Position numbers and translations under genes: made by a program. The notes under the pieces are model-generated. The model saw only the letters and a list, made by a program, of their open reading frames with translations, had not been told where the DNA came from and searched no databases. From positions 1 to 64,000 of the forward strand of contig JAWPGT010000055.1 in NCBI GenBank assembly GCA_034638255.1: a stretch of DNA of 64,000 nucleotides, written 5' to 3'. Positions 23,740 to 35,500 of this stretch are shown here, piece after piece. The first letter of the stretch is position 1. Each line of letters starts with the position of its first letter. The DNA comes from Coprinus comatus. Lineage: Eukaryota; Basidiomycota; Agaricomycetes; Agaricales; Agaricaceae.

Positions 23740-25922
23740 CGGTGGCTGTGTGGGCGATTCCACTTTCTTACAAGATCTTGACGAAAGTGCTGGGGACTAT
23801 TTGAAAGATCATCTCACATCAGAATCACGACCTCTTCAGCTTGCTCCGGGAGATAATGTTGTATTAGGACCATCATCACAGGATACTTCATCAGCTCATT
23901 GTAAGCACAGGACTTAAGGGAATATGCCGATTCCAATATCTAACGATGTCATTACCAGTCGAGCAACTTCTACATGACAACACCAATGCTAACGACAACA
24001 ATTCCACTGGCTCCCTAGTATCGACATCTCTCAATCTGTCTACTCTTGAAGATGGTACAGCAGTACGACAGCTTTCAAGCGATATTCTTTTACCCTTGGT
24101 ATCAACCCACGGTATGCACAGCCCTGATGCTCCTGAGGTAGTACTGATGATTTGACTAGTCAAACAGGATGCCAACGTGGACAATGATTTCAATTCTTCC
24201 AAATCACAATCTTCACAATCCTCCCCTCTTATAGCAGGCCCATCTCTCGAGTACATGATCTCCTTGCCATCAGCTCTTTCAAGTAAGCAACTCTCCCATC
24301 GAATGTCATGAATCATGATCTTATGAGCATGACATTGACATTGATGTTTTTATTAGCAGACTTGCAAACTTCTGCTGAATTACCACCCACCCTACTGCCT
24401 ACCAATGAAATGTCTGAGGGCGTATCTCCCTCTGCATGTAAGCACATTTGTGTAGATTGTGACTTATCAATGCTGACAATACAATTAGCACTTGAACCAT
24501 CATTCACTGGCCAGTCCACCGAGATGGAGAAAAAAACAGGAGGGATAATCCCAGCTCACAACGGAAATTCCCTACAAACATTCAAATCTCCAAGTAGCAA
24601 CAGCTTGAAAGATGATTACGCCACAACTACGAGTGATATCTCGGACTCGAGGCTTCAATCACCCATCTCTATTCTTGTTACCCAGCAGCTTCAAATGGTC
24701 TCTGGTGCGTCATTTGATACTCTTTGATGTAAGCCAGAGAATTTGTTTTGATGCATGGAAGCTGTAGGCATACCGCCGGTTTTACCTCAAAAGACAATCA
24801 TCATAAAGAACGGTATAGGCTCCTTAGTGGTCGACCGGTCAACGCACACCGTTATCGGAGGAAGTAACAATATAGTTTACCAGGATAATGCACAAAACAC
24901 CTATGATAAAGGTGAGTTCTTACTAATGTATTCCACTGGAGTATACTGAGATAATAAGTTTAGCGATCTCTAATCTCCACCAATACACCAATCACAATGC
25001 TGAGCTTGACTCTAATGCCCGTTATCCCGCTCCTGAATGCTATCCGGGAACCCGCAAGAGACTTATATCGGAAGTAATGGAGTGGTTAGCCGATGGCGCG
25101 GAGCATCCAGGGAAACAAGTGCTGTGGTTATGTGGTGTAGCAGGGTCAGGAAAATCTGCATTTGCACAGACCCTTGCAGAGCGTGTGAAGGAAAAAGGCA
25201 TGCTTGGCGGGACGTTCTTTTTTTCAAAGTCTGACAATCGGAATGACGCAAGTCTTGTTTTCCCCACGATTGCATACCGGCTGGCTGTGACGGATAACAT
25301 TTTCCGATCAGAAATCGGTAAAGTTGTGGCTGGGGATCGAGTACTATTACAATCAAACTTCGAGGTTCTGTTTGAAAAGCTTATCGCACGCCCACTTCGA
25401 CAAGTACAGACGAAGAAAAAGTTTTTAATCATACTTGATGGTTTGGATCAATGTGAAGGAATACGCAACCAAACCAAAATGGTGGAAAAGTTAGTGGAAG
25501 CTGTTGAATATCCTCCCCTACCTGTTGTTTGGGTGATTTGTAGTAGACCGGAAAGCCACCTCAAACGTCTCTTTCACCGAGCGAATATACGGGAATTTTG
25601 TTGGACAGAAGAGTTATCGGTATGCTCCCAGGAGGCTAAAGAAGACCTAGAACTCTATATCCGGCACACATTTAAGCGCATTCGGAGGAAGAATCCCGAT
25701 ACTATAGATTCTAGCGATTGGCCAGGCGAAGATACATTGTTAAAAATTATCCGAGCTTCCTCAGGTCAATTTTCCTTCTTCGCTATTATTGAGCGATTCA
25801 TAGATAACGATGACAACCCAAACCCCGAGGATCTGCTGGAAAAGGTTATGGAAAGACTTGAAATGTCAGATAGGAAGGGAATAATGTCGAAGGATCCTTT
25901 GGAGATACTTTCAGACCTCTAA
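23740..25922 (+). pseudogene. Second NACHT NTPase (NLR-like), truncated after the NACHT domain
   Basis: Paralogue of the NACHT gene at 4.8-8.4 kb, in opposite orientation. Upstream short exons end in GTAAGC-type donors (for example 23897, 24285, 24438). They lead to the motif STHTVIGGSNNIVYQ (about 24849), then the NAELDSNARYPAP segment (about 24998), P-loop GVAGSGKSAFAQT (about 25134) and Walker B FLIILDGLDQC (about 25423). The frame is open from 25077 to the TAA at 25920, just after KDPLEILSDL, where the paralogue continues. Sequence beyond is full of stops, so the sensor C-terminus is lost. It could act only as a short NACHT protein, or is dead. Exon boundaries in the N-terminal part are approximate. 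Confidence 0.65.
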
Positions 25923-26670
25923 TACACGCAACAGTTGTAGTCATTTATCTAGTAATATACAGAAAATAGCTCTGAATATGAAGTATGAATATTATGAACG
26001 TTGTGCAGAATTCATTATTCTGAGATCTGATTCACTGGCAAATCAGTTGGATGAGATTTGTATTGAAAAAAATTTAAAGATTCTGGATGTGTTGTTCTAA
26101 AAATGTTAATACTCAACTAGGAATTTGACTGATGATAGAAAAGTTGCTCTAAGAGAAAGTTGCTATGGCAAAAAAAGACTGTAATGTAAACAAGGATATG
26201 GCTCTTATACTACCACAGCTTAAAACAGAAATACGATGATTCCTTCAGCGCCCGGGGTCAGTTGTCATTGTATTTTCTCCATCACTTCTTTTTGTTGTCA
26301 GACTCCAAAGTTGAGAGTGCATTTTTCTGCATTTCTGGAACCCAATAGTAACCATCCTCTTCTGTCTGATCATGGTATCTAGAGATCTCCGGGGATGACT
26401 GGACATACGTACTCTCGAATTTCGGGATCATAAATCTGGAGTTGGAGTATGTGATACGGGTGTTACAAAAATGTCTCCATCTGAAAAATGCGAAACTTGT
26501 TGTATCAAAGGCGACTGAAATAAGAGGGGGTACAGGTTGGGATACATGTTGTGGAAAGCATGGAATCAGCATGAAGGCTTTGTTTCATCGGTAAACGTGG
26601 TTTTTGTATGTGACTGCCATGCGGTATAATGCTAATGCTTCGAAAAATGTCTACGTCAAAAAAATCATTT
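25923..26670. other. No gene recognised
   Basis: AT-rich with stops in all plus frames. On the minus strand, 26572-26282 has a 96-codon open frame (ending near EDGYYWVPEMQKNAL) of normal composition but no recognised family. It may be an exon of an unknown gene; low confidence. Confidence 0.3.
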
Positions 26671-27301
26671 TTAATCTAGAACGACGTCCATTTCTGTAAC
26701 ACCTCCATCTGCGGTGGAAGAAAATACTTCAGCACCAGATGCCAGAGAGTCTATAAGAAGTGTCAATCGACTTGTGCTGAGATTTGGCTCCTGAGGGTCG
26801 CTTAAATTCAGTTTAACATAATTAACAGTAAGAACGCACCTTTCTGAGTTGTTCCAGGTCGTCACGGAAGCCATCTGCGACTGAGGCCATCCAGAACTTG
26901 CGAAATTTCTCCTTCAGCTCTTGTTTTTTTTTCAGAGTTTGTATCATGTTTTTCGGCAAGAAAGATGGAATTTCTGGGGGAGGTGGTGATGGGGATGGTG
27001 AGCGGTTAATTTTTGGGAGTTTTGTTGTAGGCATGGGTGTAGTGGTATATGGATCATTTGGTTGCTTTACAGAGGTAGAAGAAGAGCTGGAAGAGCTGGA
27101 ATCCGAGGAATCCGAGTCTGATTTTGATTCTGAGGATTGCTCGACAGGTTTCGGTGAGATTTTCACGATTTTTGGGGGAGAGTCATCCTCAGAAGATGAG
27201 GAGTCTGAGCTTGAAGACTCGCTTGAAGACGAAACAGCACGTCTCTTGCGTTTTCGCACTCTTTTTCTAGCACCAGGCTTTGCTGCGCTGGCTGGGGGCA
27301 T
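26671..27301 (-). CDS. RSA3: Ribosome assembly protein 3
   Basis: Nucleolar factor needed for large ribosomal subunit assembly (known for yeast Rsa3). CDS: 27301-26840 and 26790-26671, with one 49-bp intron (GTGCGT...CAG, phase 0), 193 codons. The start is the ATG at 27301 (MPPASAAK); the frame is open upstream but has no ATG there. The N-terminus is basic (RKRVRKRKRR, nuclear/nucleolar signal-like), followed by a long Ser/Asp/Glu stretch. The conserved C-terminal domain spans the intron: FRKFWMASVADGFRDDLEQL then EPNLSTSRLTLLIDSLASGA. The length fits the fungal family. It is divergent from ADE2 with only 138 bp between start codons. Confidence 0.88.
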
Positions 27302-27439
27302 GGGGGTGTTGAGATATCCAAGTGTGGGGCAGGTTCGCCTGGTCAGAATCAAACCCTAACCTAAATATAGGGTCTCGTGAAATCAAAAATTTCCACGTTA
27401 CCCCTTTGATTATCTATTAATTATCTCTCATATACTGTC
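27302..27439. promoter_or_regulatory. Shared RSA3-ADE2 promoter with telo-box
   Basis: A 138-bp divergent intergenic region. AAACCCTAACCTAA at 27351-27364 contains a telomere-repeat-like box of the kind common in promoters of ribosome-related genes in fungi and plants. It is followed by AAATATAG. The role is inferred. Confidence 0.5.
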
Positions 27440-29340
27440 ATGTCCTCCAAAATTGTTGGCATCCTTGGTACGCGTAAGTACGTTAATTTGATAGAATATC
27501 GTTATCTCATCCTACAATTTCAGAATTTTATCTCACAAATAGAGTGTCTATATCCACCATTTAAAGTACAGGCGGTGGTCAACTGGGCCGTATGCTTGGT
27601 GCATCGGCATCGCTTCTGAATGTCAAGGTCGTGATTCTGGACTCTGGTGAACACGGACCCGCGAAACAAATTATCTCTCCTACCACTTCACACCTGTCTC
27701 ATGTCGATGGCTCTTTTACGGACCCAGAAAAGATTCGGGAGTTGGCTTCGAAAGTGGATGTCTTGACCGTCGAGATCGAGCACGTTGATGCAGATGCACT
27801 CGAAGATATCCAGAAATCCATCAACGTTGCTATTTATCCTAGCCCCGCTACTATCAAGATTATTCAGGACAAATTCAGGCAGAAGGAACACTTGACTGCT
27901 CATGGCGCACCGGTGTCACAATATATCGGTATTGAGAGCACAACAGATAGTGTTCGTGAAGCTGCACACAAGCTCGGCCTACCGATGATGCTGAAAAGTC
28001 GAACACTGGCTTACGATGGCCGAGGGAACTTTGTGGTTCACAACATATCACAAGCGGAGGATGCAATTTCTTCACTCGGTGGTCGACCGCTCTATGCTGA
28101 GAAGTGGGTGACTTTTGTGAAGGAGATCGCAGTCATGGTCGTCCGTACGACCAATGGTGAAGTCTCTTCTTATCCAGTTGTCGAGACGGTGCACAAAGAC
28201 AATATCTGCCATTTAGTCTTCGCTCCTCTGAGAAGTCGGGACGCAGGATTAGAAAATAGAGCAAGAAAGGTGGCTGAAGAAGCAATTAAATCCTTGCCTG
28301 GAGCTGGTATCTTTGGCGTCGAAATGTTCTTAATGGCGAATGGTTAGTTTAATCACCGAAGTATAACTTAATCTATTAATTATATTACAGGTGAGATCTT
28401 CATTAATGAAATTGCCCCTCGTCCACACAACTCTGGACACTACACAATCGAGGCATGTGAAACTTCACAATACGAGAACCATCTGAGAACCATCCTTTCT
28501 CTTCCTCTGGGATCAACCGCACTGAAAGTTCCTTCCACAGTCATGCTCAACCTTATTGGACATTCCTCTTCTATGAAGGAAATTGAAGATACTGTTCAAG
28601 TAGCTTTGACTACACCTGGCACTACCGTCCATCTCTATGGTAAAAGCGAATGTCGTAAAGGACGTAAGATGGGACATATCACAGTTGTTGCTTCCTCCGA
28701 CGCGGAACTCCGAACCCGTTTACGGCCTCTACTTCAATCTCTTCCATCCTCTACATCCGAAGAGATTGAGAAATTTGCTCCTATATCACAGGAGTATGGT
28801 TCAGGATTTTCCAGCCCTGATCCTTTGGTTGGTATAATCATGGGATCAGATTCGGATTTACCCGTCATGCTACCAGCTGCCAGAATGCTAGATCAATTCA
28901 AGATTCCCTATGAACTTACCATAGTTTCTGCTCACCGGACTCCTGATCGTTTGGTTGAGTATGCAAGATCCGCAGCAACACGAGGCTTACGAACCATTAT
29001 TGCCGGCGCTGGAGGGGCAGCTCATTTACCTGGTATGGTAGCCGCTATGACCGCTTTACCTGTCATTGGCGTTCCTGTAAAAGGTAGTACACTTGACGGG
29101 GTGGACTCTTTGCATAGCATTGTTCAAATGCCGGTGAGTTTAATTTGCGTTTTTCCTTTCGGGATTCTGTTTCGTAAAGATTAAACTAACAATACTGCAA
29201 TTTTGTAGCGTGGAATTCCAGTTGCGACTGTGGCTATTAATAATGGGGTGAATGCTGGTTTATTGGCAGTACGCATTCTATCTGCAGGTATGCCTGCATT
29301 AGTTGAGGCTAAGCGAGTATATGAAGTCAATGGAGAATGA
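27440..29340 (+). CDS. ADE2: Phosphoribosylaminoimidazole carboxylase (AIR carboxylase)
   Basis: Cytosolic enzyme of de novo purine synthesis converting AIR to CAIR. Exons 27440-27467, 27572-28342, 28391-29133 and 29209-29340; all phases fit, giving 557 aa, as expected for fungal Ade2. The first donor GTACGC is chosen over the later GTAAGT because it restores the conserved [10 protein letters not shown]. The N-terminal half is the PurK-like ATP-grasp part ([34 protein letters not shown]). The C-terminal half is PurE-like ([33 protein letters not shown]). Frame fully intact. The short divergent promoter is shared with RSA3. Confidence 0.96.
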
Positions 29341-29536
29341 AGTTCTTGGTAAGGTTGAAAAATTGGAAGAGGTTGGGTGGGAAAAGTATCAGATGAAGCG
29401 AAGTTAAAATGTATTTTTGGTTGAGGAGTGGATCGATTACAATCTATTTGTCACCGCAATGCTTCGTGTGGCTGTTGTTTGTAGTTTATAACCACACCTT
29501 ATCTGTAGACGCTCAACAAGATCGATAACTTCACAA

Positions 29537-32500
29537 ATGCCCCCACGTTGGAACAGACGTAAACCCCCTTGCAATTTCTTCAATACACCTAGAGGTTGTA
29601 GACACGGCGATGAATGTAGATTCTCGCATGAATCTCCAACCTCTCCCTCCTCCGAGTCTTCAGTTGCTTCAGATGACTATCGTCGAGGAGCTAGATCTCC
29701 AAGTGCAGCTGGAGGAAGCAGGGGAAACCTGATGTCTCTAGCCAACACTAGTGAATCAGGATCTGCGACCTTCATCGGCACTGGGACTGATGCAGTTTTC
29801 AATCCATTGGCGAACGATGCTTTCTCCCCATATGATGCCAAAGCACTGCTCATGAAAATATTCTTGAAGGATGGATATCGATTTCAAAGAACGAACGACA
29901 TATATCGTTTTGTCAAGTTGTTGGACAGTATCGATACCAGGAACCCTTCTTGGGTAAGTCTTTGTACTATATGATCAGTGGGTGGGACGTACTTGAAAAC
30001 TAATTGTTCGTTCCACTTGTTGTAGAGCTCAGAGGATGGTCAGGTGAGTGAACGATTTGTAACATTCTTTCTACTGCATAACTAAGCCCGCTGCTCAGGG
30101 CATGTTTAACATGCTGTCTAATGTGCGTCTACAGTATATTAATGTCAGTCAAAAAATTCTCACTTATATACAGAGTAATGGGCTCCTCCGAGTCATGGAG
30201 ATTATCGTATGGAAGCCCATAAGCACGAACACGTCAGCGAACCATTTCGGGACTCTCTCCTTTCAGAGGAGCTATGTCCCATTGCTAAAGGTTGATTACA
30301 ATTGCTAAAAACGTTCTACTGAAGGAAGCTTATATGTATATTGTCTCACAGTTCTTATCTTCTGAGGTCGTAACGAAAAGTACTCTTCATCATCGAGTCA
30401 AGTGAATCATTTAAATTTGTTGCTCACTGTTCGTTCTCTGATCAAATTTTCATCAGCTCCATTTATTCTGTCATCACAAATAATATGGAGTGCTTCATAG
30501 AAACAGTACAAAGTTGTATGACAGAAATCGTAGATCGCCGTGACTTCAAGAATCCCCAGTCTCTTCCAGCTCCATCAGATTCCATGCTTGGATTCCAGGT
30601 ATTCGGTGTCTTGATAAACGTGCTCTATGAGTGGGTGTTTATTTTTATCGCTTGTCAATTAGATATTCATCTTTTGGATTCTAGGTGCCTTTCACGCTTT
30701 AAAAATCTCTCCGCGGAACATCCTTCGATTAATAAACTGGTGGAAGATCTACAAAAATGGGTTGAAACGTTCATCGTTGAAATCCAGCGATCGCCAACTA
30801 CATTTAACGGTCCATTTAGTCAAAGTCAAATTGAACCTTTGGCCAGGGATCAAATTATAAACCATCGGCTTCAAGTCCCACTTTCCAGGCTCGCTCAAAT
30901 ATCTGCAAGAGAGGAAAATCGCGTATCAAATATGAAAGAGAAGAAATATTCACAGGCAATGAGGGGTTCAGTCAACGAAGGTATTATTGCTCATACAGAA
31001 TTGACTTACGATCCGCCGGGGTGGCTTCGGGATATTGGTCCGCGACATGATAACGATCACGAACATATCGATAATATCACTGTTCCTCCTACTCAGGATG
31101 AATTACTTTCTAAACAAGAGCCGTATTTGCCAGCAAACTTGGACGGAGCTATGCATCACCTTCCACAGAGATCAATGGAGCGCCATCTTGATATTCAATT
31201 TCGACTTCTACGAGAGGAACTTATGTGAGTAATAAAAGTCAGAACCCCCAGAATGGCGTTACTCAAATACATATTTATACTCCAGTGCGCCACTGCGAAT
31301 CGCCATCCAACTCGTTGTCTCTGATTTCAAGAGGAGCATGCTTCAAGAAACGAAGCTATCAGAACTAATCGAAAAACGCGGAGGGAAATATCGTAACAGT
31401 GGTACAGAAAATAGCATCATTTTTGGAGTTTTTACCAACGTCGGGTTTGGATCCATAAAGACTGACAAACGAGGAGTTGGAGTAGAATTAGAATGCGACA
31501 CTCCACCAGGACCGGCTCGAAACACATCAGCATCAGCACGTGTAGCATATTGGGAGAGGATGGGTGGAAAACGGTTGATGACAGGTGGTCTCATTGCTCT
31601 GGTGTGGATGACAAATCGGTCTACAACCATCGAGCTCGGGACTATAACCAGCACTACGGATGATTTGAGTGCCTCTGCACGGGTCAGTAGAGAAAGGATT
31701 AGGTTTCGTGTCTCGTTCTTCAATCCCGACTTTGAACTAAAGGTCGTCAAATTCCTTTATCGAAAAACTGTTCCTGAAGGAACACTTCTTGTTATCGAGT
31801 CACCAGTACTTTATGAAGCTATCCGGCCTTTCTTGGAATCTCTACGCGTTGTTCCTGAAAATATTCCATTTGCAAACCATCTCGTTCGCCCATTCAATCC
31901 TTCCGTTGATACCATTCCTCCACCACGTTTCGCGCAGCTTGCAGGATTTACTTACGAATTAGGACCATTATTCCCAGAGGAGACAGGTATAGCAAGCCTG
32001 AAACTGGATGTTCGTGACCCCGCATCTGTTGAAAATGCCAAAGAGGTTTTATCCCGAAGTCGCCTTGATCCAAGCCAAGCGGACGCCGTTCTTGATACGC
32101 TTTCCCGAGAAGTTTCGTTGATTCAAGGGTAGGTGTTTATATTTAGTCTTTAGAACGTATACAACGTGACTGATTATACTGTGACATTGTGACACCAGAC
32201 CTCCTGGAACTGGAAAGGTATTTTCAATAACATTCATCCTCTCTCGTGGTGTTAGACACTCACAATCTTATTACAGTCTTATACTGGCGTTGAACTTCTT
32301 AGAGTTCTCTTACCATGTGCAAAACCACATCCAATTCTTCTTATCGCTTTCACGAACCACGCGTTGGATCATATGCTGCATAGTATATTGGATGCTGGTA
32401 TTACGAGGAAGATTGTTCGTATGGGTCGTTCAAATGATAAACGTATCAAAGGATTTAATATTGATGAACTTGAAAAAGGAGCAGGTCGCGGGAGTTTATC

Positions 32501-35500
32501 ATATATCTTCGGAGGCGGATATCGAGCTCTCAAAAACCAAGAGAAGGAAATCGAGGACTTCATTAATAAAATCGCCACACCTGGATCTGATTCTTCCGTG
32601 GATTCACCACAAATTATTTATTATCTTGATCTTGAATACCCAGATCATGAAGACGTATTAAATGCACCCAGAAATTGGATTCGTGAAGTCTACGAGCGGG
32701 ATTTGAGCGATAACCTTGGTGGTGTATGGCGAAAAAAAGCACCTGCTTCACGGAACGCTGAAGTTGATGATTTTAGCTTGTATGCGTTTTGGAGGTCAGC
32801 AAAAGATTTGGATTTCATTACTGCTGCTACTATCGCCACATCGAAATCTCACGAAAGTCCGTTAAAGGGATTTCGTCCTCCAATGCCTATTCTATTCTTC
32901 AAAATATCGTGGTAGTACAAGCATTGGAACCAGTAACGAAAAGGCCAACACGGATGATACCAGTGTTATGACTGTAATGATTCTTCTGCTGAGGATGAGG
33001 AGAACGAGGAGGATTTAGAACCTTGGCAACTTGTAACACAGTGGACCAACCAGGGCTCTACCATTTCTTCCCCCCAACCACAACATCCTGTGCCTGTACG
33101 AGAACCAGCATAAAATCGATACAAAGGTAATGATCGATCCCGAATCTGACCCTCTGGGATTCTTCCAAAGTCATGACTGTGATACAATGCCGACTGTACC
33201 TTCAACCAACCGCCCCCTCTCTCAACTTCTTCAAAGCCCCTCAGTATGGTCGATGTCAAAGAATGAGCGTAATAGACTTCATCAGTATTGGGTGTCTCAA
33301 GTTAAAGAACAAGAAGAGCCGCGCCGACAAGATGAATACTCACGTATGCGGACGGTATATGCGAAGCTTTTTGCAGAGGACCAAGAAGTCAAGGAAGAGG
33401 TTCGTTGTCATTTTTTCTTTCTTTTAAGGTATATCTGCTTACTCTTTATGTTAGTCGCGTCGGCAGCTCATGAAAAATGTGGATATAATCGGATGCACAA
33501 CGACCGGGCAGCAAAATTGACATCATTGTTAAATGTAAGTGAAAGTAGACAATTGTTGTGAATCGTATTAAAATTATGTTTAGGGCTTGGCACCACGTAT
33601 ATTACTAGTAGAAGAAGCCGGCCAAGTTTTGGAAGCTCATGTACTTGGGAGTCTTGCGTCTTCCCTTGAACACGTTATCCTGATCGGAGATCCTCTTCAA
33701 CTACGCCCTACGTTAAATAATTACTGTGAGTATTGCTATATGTTGATGAAGTAATGAATGTTTATTTTGTTATGTTAAATAGCACTCTCGATGGACAGTA
33801 AGATTGGAAACAAACTGTATCGATTTGATATGTCCCTGATGGAGCGACTATCTACATCTGGATTCCCGATGTCTCGTATCGATGTCCAACGTCGTATGCG
33901 ACCGGAGATTTCCAACATCCTGAGGTATGTATCCTCATACTATGAACGATTCATCTCTCGATACAGAACCTACCACGATTTTTTTTTTAGAAAAACACTG
34001 TATTCGGGCTTGATTGATCACGAACGAGTGAAAGAATACTCTTCTGTTAGGGGAATGGGGAAGGATATGTTTTTCCTCCATCATCAAAACAAGGAGAATG
34101 ATGACGGTGATGATACTGCTAGCAAATACAACACTTTCGAGGTAAGATAAAAAGTTGTACATTTTAAAAGAAGTTAATGGACCCCATATTTTGTAGGTTA
34201 ATATCATCAAAGACCTTGTGTTATATCTACTCAGGTGAGTTGAGTAACGACGTCACGGAACAAAATTAAATCGTCACAAATAGGCAAGGTTATTCAAAGG
34301 ATGGGGATATTGTGGTTCTCTGTGCGTATTTGGGCCAGCTCGCAAGAGTACGAGATGCATTATCAAAGGAGGTCGTTGTACTCCTCGATGATCGAGATGT
34401 AGAGGAATTATCGCGTCAACAAGATGAGAAGGATGGGGATGGAATCCAACTACAACCTGAGATCGAACATGTGAAAGTATTGAAGCAGGTTTGTTAATAT
34501 CCTAGTTTCGGTTACCCTTTACATACTTATTCATGTCCCTTTGACAGGTTCGGATCCGAACCGTTGATAATTATCAGGGTGAAGAAGCTACTGTAGGTAT
34601 TCTTTCATGAAATATACCCCCCTGTCTCATTTGTCAAAGATCGTCATTTTATCCCTTGTGCGCAACGCTGGCGAAGGAAAAAAGCAGACGATTGGATTTT
34701 TGAGAGTGAGTCCATTGATCTGGTCTTATCTACTTACAGCTGATTGGACACCATCTAGTCGATCAACAGAACAAATGGTAGTTATCTGGCGTTCATAACC
34801 TTTCCAACCTTTCTAACTGCTTAAAACGCTTAGTCTCCCTTTCACGTGCCAAAGAAGGGCTTTATATTCTCGGAAATGCAGACCAGCTGCGCGATAGTGG
34901 TAGCAAGATGTGGAGAGGAGTTGTCGAAGAACTCGAAGAGAATAATTATCTTGGTAACGCGTTTCCTATCAAGTGCGAACGCCATCCCGACTTTATCAAC
35001 TACATTAATAAACCAAATCAAATATGGCAAGTAGCACCAGATGGTGAGCGGTTTATTACTTACTGGGTGTCTTTATTTTCTCATTTTCTCATCCATCAGG
35101 TGGTTGTATGCGTCCCTGTGGTACACGATTAGAATGTGGACACATATGTCCATACAAGGTTTGTCTTCATCAGTTTGAGGTTAGCGGGTTAACTCTGACC
35201 GAAACTCGACCTCATAGTGCCACCCTGACGATCCAAAACATGTTCTCGTCAAGTGCCAACGACCTTGTCCAAAGCTTTGTATCCGTGGCCATCCTTGTGC
35301 AAAGGAATGTTGGGCGCCCTGTGGGGACTGTAACTTCCCTATCTTCAACGTCGAGTTATCTTGTGGCCACACTGAAGCGGCTGTACCATGGTGAGAAACA
35401 TATTCTTTGCATAAACAAAAACAAAATGGCTTACATCGAGATGCAGCTACATGATGGATCGTCTGAGTGACGTCTATTGCAAGATCCAAGTCGAAAAGAA

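Noticed and set aside
26282..26572. Independent 96-codon gene
   Set aside because: No family, no clear start context and acceptor-like sites inside; kept only as a note.
27302..27352. Upstream extension of RSA3 beyond 27301
   Set aside because: The frame is open but has no ATG; the telo-box lies there, so it is promoter.
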